From positions 1,922,001 to 1,986,000 of the forward strand of contig NZ_JASKUT010000001.1 of NCBI RefSeq assembly GCF_030167925.1: a stretch of DNA of 64,000 nt, read 5' to 3'. Positions 43,379 through 52,891 of the stretch are shown here, one piece after another; position 1 is the first letter of the stretch, and each line of letters opens with the position of its first letter. The notes under the pieces are model-generated. The model was not told where the DNA came from. It was given only the letters and a program-made list of their open reading frames with translations, and did not search any database. The position numbers were made by a program, and so were the translations under genes. This DNA comes from Paenibacillus silviterrae (GTDB lineage: Bacteria > Bacillota > Bacilli > Paenibacillales > NBRC-103111).

Positions 43379-44083
43379 TTAGGTCTTATGGAGAGGTCTG
43401 GCATGTATTGCCTTTTGAATGACCTGCTGCCATACCTTCATGCCGCCCTTAACTTTAGTTACGCGAAGGAGCAAGGATACTAAGCCTACCATAAGATGCC
43501 AGTTCCGCAGGTACAGCAAACCCTTCGCTACCGAAGTAAACTCCGTCTGATTGAAATTTGGAACCACATTCAGCCGCGGCTGCGTCTCCAAGCGTATATA
43601 TCGGAAGGCAAAGCCGAGGAACGAGCTCTTCAGTCCCCAAACCATACCTGTTGTGACAGCCGTGCTGGGGGCGTCCCCTACTCCTACCTTCGTGGTCCAC
43701 TGGAAATCCGTACATCGTACATGCGACAGCATGCCGGTCAGCCATCTGTTGAATTGGAACGTATGGCGGAGCAGATCCTTCAAATCCTCGAAGGCGTTCT
43801 TAATATTCTCGCCTGTAATGTTCGGCTCCCCTTCGGCAAGCAGGCTGCCCTGTGAACGATTGACGGTTTCCAGCTTCATTTCCACCCCTTCCGAGAAGTT
43901 TTTGAACTTTACAAAGGGAATATGGAGACGGTATTTAAACAAGCCGAACAATCCCTTCACATCCACAACGGCTTCGTCGTTCTCTCCCTGCCGGGCAGCG
44001 GAGAAACGAATCTGCAGGCTGCTTGCCAAAACGATAAAGATGATCAACAGCACCAAAGCTAAGAGGACCCAGAGCCAAAGCAT
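43379..44083 (-). CDS. DUF2953 family protein (YtfI-like)
   Basis: About 234 aa. One N-terminal membrane helix (LWLWVLLALVLLIIFIVLA), then a soluble domain containing FGLFKYRLHIPFVKF and a C-terminal helix rich in Val/Leu. DUF2953 proteins such as YtfI often sit beside ytfJ and are of unknown role. GGAGGAGG precedes the chosen ATG. Confidence 0.78.
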   Translation of the reverse strand: MLWLWVLLALVLLIIFIVLASSLQIRFSAARQGENDEAVVDVKGLFGLFKYRLHIPFVKFKNFSEGVEMKLETVNRSQGSLLAEGEPNITGENIKNAFEDLKDLLRHTFQFNRWLTGMLSHVRCTDFQWTTKVGVGDAPSTAVTTGMVWGLKSSFLGFAFRYIRLETQPRLNVVPNFNQTEFTSVAKGLLYLRNWHLMVGLVSLLLRVTKVKGGMKVWQQVIQKAIHARPLHKT

Positions 44084-44311
44084 ATGTTTTCCTCCTCCTT
44101 TAAAAGCAAAAAAACTCCCGATCCACGGAAGCATCAAGCTTCTGTTCTCGAAAGTTAGTATGACCCACAGCTGCCAAAACATGCGTTATTCAGTTGCGGC
44201 TGCGGTTGCTGCCGATAACCGTCACGCCGCTGCTTAGTTGTGCTGCAGCTTCACAACGATGAGAACCGTATCCCCGGTGCTCAGGATCCGCTTGGCTGCG
44301 GCGTTAACGCG

Positions 44312-44439
44312 AAAAAATCACTTTACACAGTAGAGTTCAGACGAATGTCGACCAGTAGCGTTATAAAATCATCTTACAACCCCTGATACCATTGATGCGC
44401 GGGGAAAATTCCACCTGTAAACACAAAAAATCACCTTAC
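44312..44439 (+). repeat. Three spaced AAAATCAYYTTAC motifs
   Basis: Three close copies of AAAATCAYYTTAC at 44312-44325, 44365-44377 and 44425-44439, about 53 and 60 bases apart. The last one is the left arm of the scpB terminator; its reverse complement follows at 44468-44482. The first two have no partner arm. The remainder of the gap between the DUF2953 gene and scpB holds no complete gene. Confidence 0.6.
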
Positions 44440-44482
44440 CATTCCTCCATGCGCCTAGCATGAGCTTGTAAGGTGATTTTTT
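44425..44482. terminator. Terminator of scpB
   Basis: Fifteen-pair perfect stem AAAAAATCACCTTAC/GTAAGGTGATTTTTT with an inner CATGC/GCATG hairpin, 25 bases after the scpB stop. T runs on both strands make it bidirectional. Confidence 0.85.
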
Positions 44483-44506
44483 CATTTTATATGGTTGCGT
44501 GCTTGG

Positions 44507-45115
44507 CTATTCCGGCTCCCCGACCTCCTCGAAGGTGAGCTGCTTCCCATCGAGCTTCTCGAACAAAAGACGGGTCTCCTCTTCCAGGTTGTCGTCACTT
44601 TCGAACATCGCGGTCTCCGGTAGATCCTGAATGCTAGGTAAGGCAAAATAATCGAGAAACGCCTTTGTCGTCCCATACAGGATCGGTCGTCCAGGTGCAT
44701 CGGCCCGGTCCACCTCCTGGATCAAATCCTTAGCCACGAGCGTTTGCAGGGCCCTATCCGATTTGACGCCGCGAATTTCTTCGATATCCACCCTTGTTAT
44801 GGGCTGCTTATAAGCAATGATAGCCAAGGTTTCCAGCGCCGCTTGCGATAAGGAAGAGCGGGATGGGGAATAGGCCAGCCGTTCAAAGTAAGGCGCATGC
44901 TCGGGCAATGTAGCGAGCTGAAAGGTTCCGGCCATCTCAACAATCTGCATGCCCCGCCCGTCTCGTTTCAAATCGGCTTGGAGCTCATAGACCAAATCTC
45001 GGACAAAGGCGGCATCCTGCTCCAGCACCTCGGATAACTGACGGGCGTCAAGGCCCTCATCCCCAGCCGCGAACAGCAAGCCTTCAATAATTGATTTCAG
45101 CTGTCCAAAATCCAT
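44507..45115 (-). CDS. scpB: Segregation and condensation protein B
   Basis: About 202 aa with two winged-helix domains, part of the Smc-ScpAB condensin that organises chromosomes. QLKSIIEGLLFAAGDEGL and ALETLAIIAYKQPITRVDIE are family segments; the acidic C-terminus is normal. The ATG at MDFGQL has GGAG six bases before it; ATG four codons earlier is possible. It overlaps scpA. Confidence 0.95.
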   Translation of the reverse strand: MDFGQLKSIIEGLLFAAGDEGLDARQLSEVLEQDAAFVRDLVYELQADLKRDGRGMQIVEMAGTFQLATLPEHAPYFERLAYSPSRSSLSQAALETLAIIAYKQPITRVDIEEIRGVKSDRALQTLVAKDLIQEVDRADAPGRPILYGTTKAFLDYFALPSIQDLPETAMFESDDNLEEETRLLFEKLDGKQLTFEEVGEPE

Positions 45116-45869
45116 CCGTTGCTCCATCCTCTCTTGCCTGTATCACAATATCGTCAAATAAACGATGCTGATAGCAAACGATCTTCTTCACTTTCATCAG
45201 CTCCAGCAGCGCAAGGAAGGTAACAACGATCGTATCCTTCGTCGCCTTCTCGTCGATCAGCTTGGAGAATACCACCTTGCCGCCGGTGCGGGTTAACACG
45301 TCGAGCACCTCAACCATGCGATCCTTGACCGAAATTTCGTCTTTGCGGATTTTGGCAATCGTGTTCCGGCTTTGCATTCGGCGCATGGCTTTATGGAAAG
45401 CCCGGACCAAGTCGCCCACATGCAGGCCCTTAACCGGATTTTCTATCGTTGCCGGAACGAACGGCGTCAAATCCTCGGGCTCTCGCGTATAAATCAAGCT
45501 GCGTTCCGTCTCCTTGTCCCGGAGATGGTCGGCAATCGCTTTATACTTTCGATATTCGATCAGCTTGGCGACGAGCTCCGCCCGCGGATCGTAATCATCG
45601 TCCATCATATAATCATCATACTCAAGCTCAATGACCGGCGGCTTCGGCAGCAGCATTTTGCTTTTGATCGATAACAGCGTGGCCGCCATAACCAGAAATT
45701 CGCTGGTTACCTCAAGCTCAAGCTCCTGCATCGCGTCCAGATAAGACATGTATTGATCGGTGATGTCCTTGATCGGAATGTCGTAAATATCAACTTCCGC
45801 TTTATCGATCAGATGGAGCAGTAAATCCAGGGGGCCCTCGAACGTTTCCAGCTTCACCGTTACCTTCAC
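45084..45869 (-). CDS. scpA: Segregation and condensation protein A
   Basis: About 261 aa kleisin subunit of condensin. VKLETFEGPLDLLLHLIDK and IPIKDITDQYMSYLDAM are ScpA N-terminal signatures that bind Smc; the C-terminal winged helix ends in EDGATDGFWTAEINY. GTG start near 45869 (a second GTG at codon 5 has a better ribosome site). scpA and scpB overlap by about 32 bases, showing translational coupling. Confidence 0.96.
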   Translation of the reverse strand: MKVTVKLETFEGPLDLLLHLIDKAEVDIYDIPIKDITDQYMSYLDAMQELELEVTSEFLVMAATLLSIKSKMLLPKPPVIELEYDDYMMDDDYDPRAELVAKLIEYRKYKAIADHLRDKETERSLIYTREPEDLTPFVPATIENPVKGLHVGDLVRAFHKAMRRMQSRNTIAKIRKDEISVKDRMVEVLDVLTRTGGKVVFSKLIDEKATKDTIVVTFLALLELMKVKKIVCYQHRLFDDIVIQAREDGATDGFWTAEINY

Positions 45870-45910
45870 CTTGTTCTTTGTTCCCCCTTACTGCCCTTCA
45901 GCTTGAAATA

Positions 45911-46378
45911 TTAGGAAAATTGCTTCGTTAAATTGGCCATCTCGATAGCGGTTACCGCCGCTTCCCAGCCTTTGTTGCCGGCCTTGGTTCCGGCACGCTC
46001 TACGGCTTGCTCGATGGAATCCGTTGTCAGCACGCCGAAGATGGTCGGTACGCCGGTTTTCAGCGCGATCGCCGCAACGCCCTTCGCCGCTTCATTGCAT
46101 ACATAGTCAAAATGCGGAGTAGATCCGCGGATTACCGCACCCAGCGTGATGACAGCGTCATACTTGCCGCTCTCCGCCATCTTCTGAGCAATCAACGGAA
46201 GCTCGAAAGCACCCGGCACCCAAGCAATCTCGACTTCATCCTCTTGCACTCCGTGACGCTTCAACGCGTCTTGCGCTCCGGCAAGCAGCTTGCCGGTAAT
46301 AAATTCATTAAAACGGCCTACTACGATTCCGTATTTCAATCCTTGCGATACTAAATGTCCCTCGTATACTTTCGCCAT
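45911..46378 (-). CDS. ribH: 6,7-dimethyl-8-ribityllumazine synthase
   Basis: About 155 aa. Penultimate step of riboflavin synthesis, as a 60-mer or pentamer. [10 protein letters not shown] (substrate loop), VPGAFELP and [14 protein letters not shown] with the catalytic His are plain. ATG at MAKVYEG is used; a GTG three codons earlier is also possible. Last gene of the rib operon. Confidence 0.96.
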   Translation of the reverse strand: MAKVYEGHLVSQGLKYGIVVGRFNEFITGKLLAGAQDALKRHGVQEDEVEIAWVPGAFELPLIAQKMAESGKYDAVITLGAVIRGSTPHFDYVCNEAAKGVAAIALKTGVPTIFGVLTTDSIEQAVERAGTKAGNKGWEAAVTAIEMANLTKQFS

Positions 46379-46408
46379 GTGTGTCACAACATCCTTTCGA
46401 CAAAGAAA

Positions 46409-47629
46409 TTATTTTTCGTTGGAAAAATCAAGCAGGTGTCCCAGCTTGGCTTGCTTCGTGTGCAAATAGTTCGTATTGTCCTCGTTCGCTTCCATTTGGA
46501 TCGGAACGCGCTCTACCACTTCGAGACCATAGCCTTCCAGTCCCTTGATTTTACGCGGGTTGTTCGTCAGCAATCGAATTTGGCGAACGCCGACATCCTT
46601 GAGGATTTGAGCGCCGATTCCATAGTCGCGCAAATCCGCCGCGAAGCCAAGCTTCAAGTTGGCGTCCACGGTATCCAGCCCTTCCTCCTGCAGCACATAA
46701 GCCTTCAGCTTGTTGATGAGTCCGATGCCTCGGCCCTCCTGGCGCATATAGAGCAGAACGCCGGAGCCCTCCTCGTTGATTTGCTTCAGTGCGGCAGCCA
46801 GCTGCGGACCGCAATCGCAGCGGTGCGAGTGGAATACATCGCCGGTCAAGCATTCCGAGTGTACGCGGACAAGCACAGGCTTATCGCTGTCGATTTGACC
46901 TTTGACCAAAGCGACATGCTCTTTGTTGTCAATCTGGTTCGTATACGCAATCGCCTGGAAGTCGCCGAAATCGGTTGGAAGCCTTACCTCAACCTCGCGG
47001 TTGACCAGCCTTTCTTTTTGATTGCGGTATTGAATCAGATCGGCAATGGTGATGATCTTCAGGTCATGCTGACGGCTGATTTCCATAAGGTCCGGAACCC
47101 GCGCCATTTCTCCGTCTTCCTTGATGACCTCGCAGATCACGGCGGCCGGATAGGATCCGCACATTCTCGCCAAATCTACCGCCGCCTCGGTATGCCCGGT
47201 CCGTCGGAGTACACCTCCGTTCTTCGCAATCAGCGGGAAGATATGCCCCGGGCGCCGAAAGTGCTGCGGCTTCGTCTTGGGGTCAATCAGCGACTTTATC
47301 GTATACGAGCGTTCCGCAGCTGAAATCCCTGTCGTCGTCTCGATGTGATCCACGGAAACTGTGAACGCCGTTCCGTGATAATCCGTATTCCGCTGTACCA
47401 TCGGAGGCAGATCCAGCTCCTGGGCCCGCTCCTGGGTGATAGGGGCACAGACGAGGCCGCGGCCTTCCTTGATCATAAAGTTAATGACCTCCGGCGTCGC
47501 TTTCTCCGCCAGAGCCACGAAGTCGCCTTCGTTCTCGCGATCCTCGTCGTCCACGACGATGATCACTTTACCCATCATCAGGTCATAGATCGCTTCTTCT
47601 ATCCGATGGAATTTAATCGGTTCCGTCAT
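46409..47629 (-). CDS. ribBA: Bifunctional DHBP synthase / GTP cyclohydrolase II
   Basis: About 406 aa. N-terminal DHBP synthase with [12 protein letters not shown] and RPGHIFPL; C-terminal GTP cyclohydrolase II with the zinc cysteines in [15 protein letters not shown] and RQEGRGIGL. Makes both precursors of the riboflavin skeleton. AAGGAG lies ten bases before the chosen ATG. Confidence 0.97.
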   Translation of the reverse strand: MTEPIKFHRIEEAIYDLMMGKVIIVVDDEDRENEGDFVALAEKATPEVINFMIKEGRGLVCAPITQERAQELDLPPMVQRNTDYHGTAFTVSVDHIETTTGISAAERSYTIKSLIDPKTKPQHFRRPGHIFPLIAKNGGVLRRTGHTEAAVDLARMCGSYPAAVICEVIKEDGEMARVPDLMEISRQHDLKIITIADLIQYRNQKERLVNREVEVRLPTDFGDFQAIAYTNQIDNKEHVALVKGQIDSDKPVLVRVHSECLTGDVFHSHRCDCGPQLAAALKQINEEGSGVLLYMRQEGRGIGLINKLKAYVLQEEGLDTVDANLKLGFAADLRDYGIGAQILKDVGVRQIRLLTNNPRKIKGLEGYGLEVVERVPIQMEANEDNTNYLHTKQAKLGHLLDFSNEK

Positions 47630-47650
47630 CGCTCCCACACTCCTTTTCTC

Positions 47651-48304
47651 TTACATAAATCCGTGCTCCGCCAGGAACGCTTCCGACAGCTGACTGCCGC
47701 CTTTAGGGGCGGTTCGTCCCTGAAGCAGCTTTTCGATATATTTTCCCAACACATCGCACTCCAAATTCACCTCGTCGCCCGCCTTCTTGAATTGAAGCAC
47801 CGTTTCAGCGAGGGTATGCGGGATGATCGAGACCGTGAACGAGCGCTCGGTGACCTGCACCACCGTTAAGCTGATGCCGTCAATGGTAATGGAGCCGTGG
47901 TCGATCACATACCGCAAAATGCCGGTATCCGCAGGCTCCACTCGAAATACGACCGCATTCTCTTCGGGAACCTTGGCCGTAATCGTTCCTGTGGAGTCGA
48001 CGTGCCCTTGCACGATATGTCCGCCGAAACGTCCGTTCGCCGCCATCGCCCGTTCCAGGTTCACCGGCGCTCCGACGGAAAGGCGCTCCAGGTTGGTCCG
48101 CCGAAACGTTTCGGGCATGACGTCAACGGAGAACGAGCTGTCATTGAACGCTACGACGGTCAGGCACACGCCATTGACCGAGATGCTGTCCCCCAGCTTG
48201 ACGTCCTCCAAGATCTTCTTCGCCCCGATCGTCAGGACCATCGCCTGGCCTTGCTTGGTGATTCGTTTCATGACGCCCAGCTCTTCAATAATGCCGGTAA
48301 ACAT
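47651..48304 (-). CDS. ribE: Riboflavin synthase, alpha subunit
   Basis: 217 aa with two lumazine-binding repeats (MFTGIIEELGVM and GHVDSTGTI). Converts two lumazine molecules to riboflavin. Seen in the order ribD-ribE-ribBA-ribH. ATG seven bases after the ribD stop. Confidence 0.95.
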   Translation of the reverse strand: MFTGIIEELGVMKRITKQGQAMVLTIGAKKILEDVKLGDSISVNGVCLTVVAFNDSSFSVDVMPETFRRTNLERLSVGAPVNLERAMAANGRFGGHIVQGHVDSTGTITAKVPEENAVVFRVEPADTGILRYVIDHGSITIDGISLTVVQVTERSFTVSIIPHTLAETVLQFKKAGDEVNLECDVLGKYIEKLLQGRTAPKGGSQLSEAFLAEHGFM

Positions 48305-48310
48305 CGCGTC

Positions 48311-49423
48311 TCAGTCCTCCTTTCCGTATACCGGATAGCCCGTGATGCAAATGTCATCGTCCATGTTCTGCACCTGCATCCGGTCGAGGGTGATCGCCTC
48401 GTTCATCTTGGCGAAGCCGGGGAAGTCAAAGTTCCCCGGCGCGGCAGCCCCGCCGCCGATAATCTTCGGTGCGTAGAATAGCACCAGCTTGTTGATCAGG
48501 CGCTGCTCCAGCATCGCGCCGTTCAGCTTCCCGCCGCCCTCGAGCAGCACGCTGGCGAGCTCCAGCTCGCCGAGCCGCGCCATGGCGGCGCGCAGATCGA
48601 CTGCCGGCCCCGGGCCGCAGTCGAGCACCGTCACGCCGCGCGCTTCGAGCTCGCGGCGCTTATGCGCCGGCGCCTGCTCGGTCGTCAGGACGACCGTCGG
48701 CGCGGCGCCGTCCCGCACGAGCGCAGCGTCGTGCGGCAGCTTCAGCGTCGAGTCGACGACGACGCGCGTGGGGTGCAGACCCGGCACGGGGAGCCGGGTC
48801 GTCAGGGACGGGTCATCGGCAAGCACCGTGCCGATGCCGACCAGGATCGCCTGGTGGCGGTGGCGCAGCGTGTGGACGAACGAACGGGACGTGCCGTTCG
48901 TGATCCACTTGCTGTCGCCCGTGTGCGCGGCGATCTTGCCGTCCAGCGTGCTGGCGGTCTTCAAGGTGACGAAGGGGCGGCGCGTGAGGATGAAATGGTT
49001 GAACACTTCGTTCAACCGGACCGCCTCGCGCTCCAGCACCCCTACCGTCACCTCGAGACCGTGCTCACGCAGGCGCCGGATCCCGCTGCCGGCTACCAGC
49101 GGGTTCGGATCGGTGCACGCGACGACGACGCGCTTCACCTTCTCGCTGACGAGCCGATCGCTGCAGGGAGGCGTCTTGCCGTGGTGGCTGCAGGGCTCCA
49201 GCGTCACATACGCCGTGCTGCCCTCCGCTTCGCTTCCGGCCATGCGCAGCGCCTGGATCTCCGCATGCGCCTCGCCTCGGCGCAAATGCGCGCCCATACC
49301 CACTATGCGCCCGTCCTTCACCAGTACGCAGCCGACGACGGGGTTAATGCCTGTCTGTCCGGTCGCCGCTTCCGCCATCTGCAAGGCAAGTCGCATGTAA
49401 TACTCGTCGTTCAGCAGCTCCAT
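48311..49423 (-). CDS. ribD: Bifunctional deaminase/reductase RibD
   Basis: 370 aa. N-terminal deaminase: HAEIQALRM and EPCSHHGKTPPC (zinc ligands); C-terminal reductase with RPFVTLKTASTLDGKIA and LLEGGGKLNGAML. The reductase part is unusually GC-rich around 48.5-49.1 kb compared with the neighbours. GGAGG precedes the ATG. First gene after the FMN riboswitch. Confidence 0.95.
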   Translation of the reverse strand: MELLNDEYYMRLALQMAEAATGQTGINPVVGCVLVKDGRIVGMGAHLRRGEAHAEIQALRMAGSEAEGSTAYVTLEPCSHHGKTPPCSDRLVSEKVKRVVVACTDPNPLVAGSGIRRLREHGLEVTVGVLEREAVRLNEVFNHFILTRRPFVTLKTASTLDGKIAAHTGDSKWITNGTSRSFVHTLRHRHQAILVGIGTVLADDPSLTTRLPVPGLHPTRVVVDSTLKLPHDAALVRDGAAPTVVLTTEQAPAHKRRELEARGVTVLDCGPGPAVDLRAAMARLGELELASVLLEGGGKLNGAMLEQRLINKLVLFYAPKIIGGGAAAPGNFDFPGFAKMNEAITLDRMQVQNMDDDICITGYPVYGKED

Positions 49424-49461
49424 CTGCGTTCCTCCATTCTCCAGCAGCGGTCACGGGTAAC

Positions 49462-49518
49462 AAAAAAAGCCCGATCAGGCACAAGGAGTAAAGGCACATC
49501 TCCTTGGCAAGGGGCTTG
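49462..49518 (-). terminator. Expression-platform terminator of the FMN riboswitch
   Basis: Hairpin AAGCCCCTTGCCAAGGAG.../CTCCTTG...GGGCTT followed by seven T on the minus strand, about 40 bases before ribD. Confidence 0.72.
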
Positions 49519-49810
49519 GCTTCTTTGGGAATGCGTATGAAACCATACGTGTACGAAAAACATACGACATCGGCAGCAGCTTATAGCCTGACCTAGCGGT
49601 GACCTGGCTGCCCTTAACGCCCATACGGAAAAAACCGTGCCCAATACAAAAACTGGCACTCCCGTTGATTGCGATAAAGAGACAATGGTCTCGCTCCCGG
49701 CTCAGCTTCATCTCACAGGGAATTAGCCCTACCGTAGCCGGGTCATCCTATCCATGTGAAATCCTGCACAACCTGCGTCGATATGTAACTGACTGTCTTC
49801 GCACGCTTTC

Positions 49811-49957
49811 CCCTTCTCCCATCCAGACTATACTGTCGGTCTCGGAATTGCACCGAGTCCACCGGCTGCGCGTAAGCGCGGCACGGGTCACGGACTGAAT
49901 AAGCGCCAACGGGCTGCTTATATCACCGCCGGTAGGGAATTTCACCCTGCCCCGAAG
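49811..49957 (-). promoter_or_regulatory. FMN riboswitch aptamer
   Basis: Recognised from conserved FMN (RFN) element strings on the minus strand: CTTCGGGGCAGGGTGAAATT, CCCTACCGGCGGTGAT, and GCCGACAGTATAGTCTGGAT ending GGGAGAAGG. FMN binding lowers rib operon expression. The aptamer is about 390 bases from ribD, an unusually long distance. Confidence 0.95.
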
Positions 49958-50068
49958 TGGTTGCGAATCTATATGGGAATCGAAGATTCCGCATAATATG
50001 GAATAATAACACTGTAAAAATAATATTGCAACAATTTTCTTACTTTTTGTTAGTAACCCGCTTCGGCT

Positions 50069-50108
50069 AAAAAAAGAAAGCCCTCCATCCGTTCCCGGTT
50101 CAAGGGCT
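50069..50108 (-). terminator. Terminator of the AT-rich membrane-protein gene
   Basis: Stem AGCCCT/AGGGCT and T-rich TTTCTTTTTTT on the minus strand, about 40 bases after the stop codon. Confidence 0.6.
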
Positions 50109-50148
50109 CGCCTGACTTTCGTTATGACTGTTCATATACCGCCAGCAT

Positions 50149-50718
50149 TTAGTTTAAGGCTAACTCTTTACGGTGATCATGGTCGTGCAGTGCATGTACA
50201 TGCTTATCCATGGGATTAATTGAAGCTTCGTTGTCCTTTATATGGAACAAGCCGAACAATTTTTCCCTCTTTTCAAATACATACTGAAATCCATATAAGA
50301 TAAAGGCTTTATAAAAGAAATACAAAAAGAATTGAAATTCATTAAACCTAACTAATTTAAATAATTTAAATTTTGTAAACAACCTTGTAAGCGGAAATAC
50401 AAAAATGGCTTGAAATAGAGCATTCAGCGCAATAAACTTTTTAAAATTACCGTAGGTCCATTTTAATGAAAATAAAGACATGACTAACATGGGGCCGATG
50501 AGAAATGGAAGTTCATTGGAAACGGTAGACTTCGGTTTATTATAGAAAGACCACCATCTGCGTTTTTTACCGATTTGGATATCAAAGCAGGTTAAAAGGA
50601 TGGTAAAGAGCGTTGCTGGAAAAAACCTTCTCAGGCTCCGTTTTCCTACTAGGGGAAGTGTTAGCCATGATAGTAAGACCATCGAAATATTAAATATCCA
50701 TTGATTTTTTAACGACAT
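50149..50718 (-). CDS. AT-rich multi-pass membrane protein, unknown
   Basis: 189 aa with four or five hydrophobic segments (IFNISMVLLSWLTLPLVG and ATLFTILLTCFD). The sequence KKRRWWSFYNKP and the later KWTYGNFKKFIALN resemble small Bacillales membrane proteins of the CBO0543 kind; I am not sure of the family. The gene is visibly richer in AT (Phe/Lys/Asn/Ile) than its neighbours and stands alone between the rib leader and ppiB, a hint of acquired DNA. Confidence 0.62.
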   Translation of the reverse strand: MSLKNQWIFNISMVLLSWLTLPLVGKRSLRRFFPATLFTILLTCFDIQIGKKRRWWSFYNKPKSTVSNELPFLIGPMLVMSLFSLKWTYGNFKKFIALNALFQAIFVFPLTRLFTKFKLFKLVRFNEFQFFLYFFYKAFILYGFQYVFEKREKLFGLFHIKDNEASINPMDKHVHALHDHDHRKELALN

Positions 50719-50816
50719 ATCTTCCCTTCACTCCTTTGTATCTTAGAATTTACCTGCCTGATTCAAAGTATTCCTTTCTATTTTACGGCCAGTTTAGCTT
50801 ACTACACCAAACCACA

Positions 50817-50846
50817 CAAAAAAAAGGGACACATCAAGTGTCCCTC
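50817..50846 (-). terminator. Terminator of ppiB
   Basis: Stem AGGGACAC/GTGTCCCT, loop TTGAT, then eight T on the minus strand, 16 bases after the ppiB stop. Confidence 0.93.
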
Positions 50847-50861
50847 ATAAGAAATAGGTTC

Positions 50862-51302
50862 TTACGCTTCGTCCCAAACCTTAACTTCTTTCATCTTGGA
50901 GCCTTGCCTTACTTGGTCGATGTGCTCCATCCCTTCGGTCACTTTACCGAATACGGTATGCTGCTTGTCCAAGTGAGGCTGCGGAGCGTAACAGATGTAG
51001 AACTGGCTGCCGCCCGTATTGCGTCCGGCATGGGCCATAGCCAGCGTGCCGCGCTCATGCTTGGAGGTGTTCGTCGCTACCTCGCAGTTGATCGTGTAGC
51101 CCGGGCCGCCGGTGCCAGTGCCGTGAGGGCAGCCGCCTTGCGCTACGAAGCCCGGAATGACACGATGGAAGGTAAGGCCGTTATAGAAACCCTCGTTCGC
51201 CAGCTTTTCGAAGTTAGCGACGGTGTTCGGTGCTTCGTCCGGGAAAAATTCGATGTGAACCTTGTTGCCGTTTTCGAGCTCGATGGTACCTTTTTTCGCC
51301 AT
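50862..51302 (-). CDS. ppiB: Peptidyl-prolyl cis-trans isomerase (cyclophilin)
   Basis: 146 aa cytoplasmic cyclophilin. [13 protein letters not shown] holds the catalytic Arg; [15 protein letters not shown] and QHTVFGKV complete the active site. AAAGGAG precedes the ATG. Near lysA as in B. subtilis. Confidence 0.96.
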   Translation of the reverse strand: MAKKGTIELENGNKVHIEFFPDEAPNTVANFEKLANEGFYNGLTFHRVIPGFVAQGGCPHGTGTGGPGYTINCEVATNTSKHERGTLAMAHAGRNTGGSQFYICYAPQPHLDKQHTVFGKVTEGMEHIDQVRQGSKMKEVKVWDEA

Positions 51303-51443
51303 GGTATTGACTCCTTTAATCCGTGATATAGTCCATACGTTGCAGGGAACGCAGGTATGTATTTCCTTTCCATTCTACTATGAATCGCCCGGCAAACACA
51401 AATTCCGAGGCTTTAGCTAAGCACGCTGCTCTCCGCCAAAAGG

Positions 51444-51469
51444 TAAAAACCCGAGGCAATGCCTCGGGC
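51444..51469 (-). terminator. Terminator of lysA
   Basis: Stem CCCGAGGC/GCCTCGGG, loop ATT, then TTTTTACC on the minus strand, ten bases after the lysA stop. Confidence 0.92.
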
Positions 51470-51478
51470 TCTCGGTCA

Positions 51479-52810
51479 CTAGCAAGATCGGGTAACCTGC
51501 TTCATCCGTTCAGGAATCAAGTCGTTGCCGACCAGATGCTCGTAGGATTCCCGCTTCACGACAACATCCGCTTGCCCGTCCTTGACGAAAACGACGGCCG
51601 GGCGGCGAATCCGGTTATAATTGCTGGCCATCGCATAATTATAGGCTCCAGTACAGGCAACCGCAAGCAAATCGCCGGTTTGCACCTTCGGAAGCTCCAC
51701 ATCCCAGATGAGCATATCACCGGATTCGCAGCATTTGCCGGCAATCGAGACGACTTCCTCGCAAGAAGCTTCCGCGCGGTTCGCAAGCATCGCTTCATAA
51801 CGCGCTTCGTAGAGCGCCGGACGCGGGTTATCCGTCATGCCGCCGTCTACAGAGACATATTTGCGAACGCCGGGAATGTCCTTATGCGTTCCCACGGTGT
51901 AAAGCGTCGTCCCGGAGTCCCCCACGATGCTGCGGCCCGGTTCCGTCCAAATTTCCGGCAGCGGGTACGCATGCTTGGTGAAGTGCTCCTTGATGGAGCC
52001 CGTAATCGCCGCTACATACTCGGCAACCGGCAGAGGGGTATCTCCCTCTACATAACGGATTCCGAAGCCTCCCCCGAGATTGATGACGGAGAAGGTAATG
52101 TCGAGCTCATCCCGAACTTTAACGGAGAAGGCAGCCACCTTATCGACCGCGAGTTTGAAGCCCTCGACCTCAAAAATTTGCGAGCCGATATGAGAATGGA
52201 TGCCGAGCAGCTCCAAATGCGAAAGCTCGTGTGCCGTCTTCACAGCCTCATAAGCCGCTCCGTTGCCCATATCAAAGCCGAATTTGGAGTCGGTCTGCCC
52301 TGTCGAAATAAACTCGTGGGTGTGAGCCTCGACCCCTGGCGTCAGTCTAAGTAGCACCTTCACCACAACCCGCTTCTCCGCCGCAATGGCGTTCAGCATA
52401 TGAAGCTCTACCGTGTTGTCGACCACAAAGCACCCGATGCCGGCATCAATCGCCATTTCAATCTCATGGGGCGACTTGTTGTTTCCGTGGAAATGAATTC
52501 GTTCTACAGGAAACCCTGCCTGCATGGCGGTATAAAGCTCGCCGTCGGATACTACGTCCAGCGACATGCCCTCCTCTTCCACAATACGGCACATGGCCAT
52601 TACACAGAACGCCTTGCTGGCATAAGCCACTTGAAATTTCAAACCGGAGGCGCGAAACGCCTCCATATATTCACGGCAGCGCTGCCGGATCAGAGCTTCA
52701 TCCATAATATATAACGGCGTGCCGAACCTCTCAGCCAGCTCAACCGTGTCGCACCCGCCGATTTCCAGATGCCCGTTCGCGTTAATCGTACTCGTCCCAT
52801 GTAGGTACAT
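51479..52810 (-). CDS. lysA: Diaminopimelate decarboxylase
   Basis: 443 aa PLP-dependent enzyme making lysine from meso-DAP. PLP Lys in VAYASKAFCV, HFHGNNKSPHEI, NLGGGFGIRY and the CESGDML substrate Cys are visible. ATG with AGAGGAG upstream. Its place between spoVAF and ppiB is as in B. subtilis. Confidence 0.97.
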   Translation of the reverse strand: MYLHGTSTINANGHLEIGGCDTVELAERFGTPLYIMDEALIRQRCREYMEAFRASGLKFQVAYASKAFCVMAMCRIVEEEGMSLDVVSDGELYTAMQAGFPVERIHFHGNNKSPHEIEMAIDAGIGCFVVDNTVELHMLNAIAAEKRVVVKVLLRLTPGVEAHTHEFISTGQTDSKFGFDMGNGAAYEAVKTAHELSHLELLGIHSHIGSQIFEVEGFKLAVDKVAAFSVKVRDELDITFSVINLGGGFGIRYVEGDTPLPVAEYVAAITGSIKEHFTKHAYPLPEIWTEPGRSIVGDSGTTLYTVGTHKDIPGVRKYVSVDGGMTDNPRPALYEARYEAMLANRAEASCEEVVSIAGKCCESGDMLIWDVELPKVQTGDLLAVACTGAYNYAMASNYNRIRRPAVVFVKDGQADVVVKRESYEHLVGNDLIPERMKQVTRSC

Positions 52811-52891
52811 ATGCTGTTCTCCTCTTCCCTCAAGACATTACTACTAAAGTACCATATGCCTCGGGAGATGACAACACCAAACCGGTTAGGT

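Noticed and set aside
49475-49711. 78-codon minus-strand frame in the ribD leader
   Set aside because: No ribosome binding site, overlaps the terminator hairpin, and odd composition; better explained as leader RNA.
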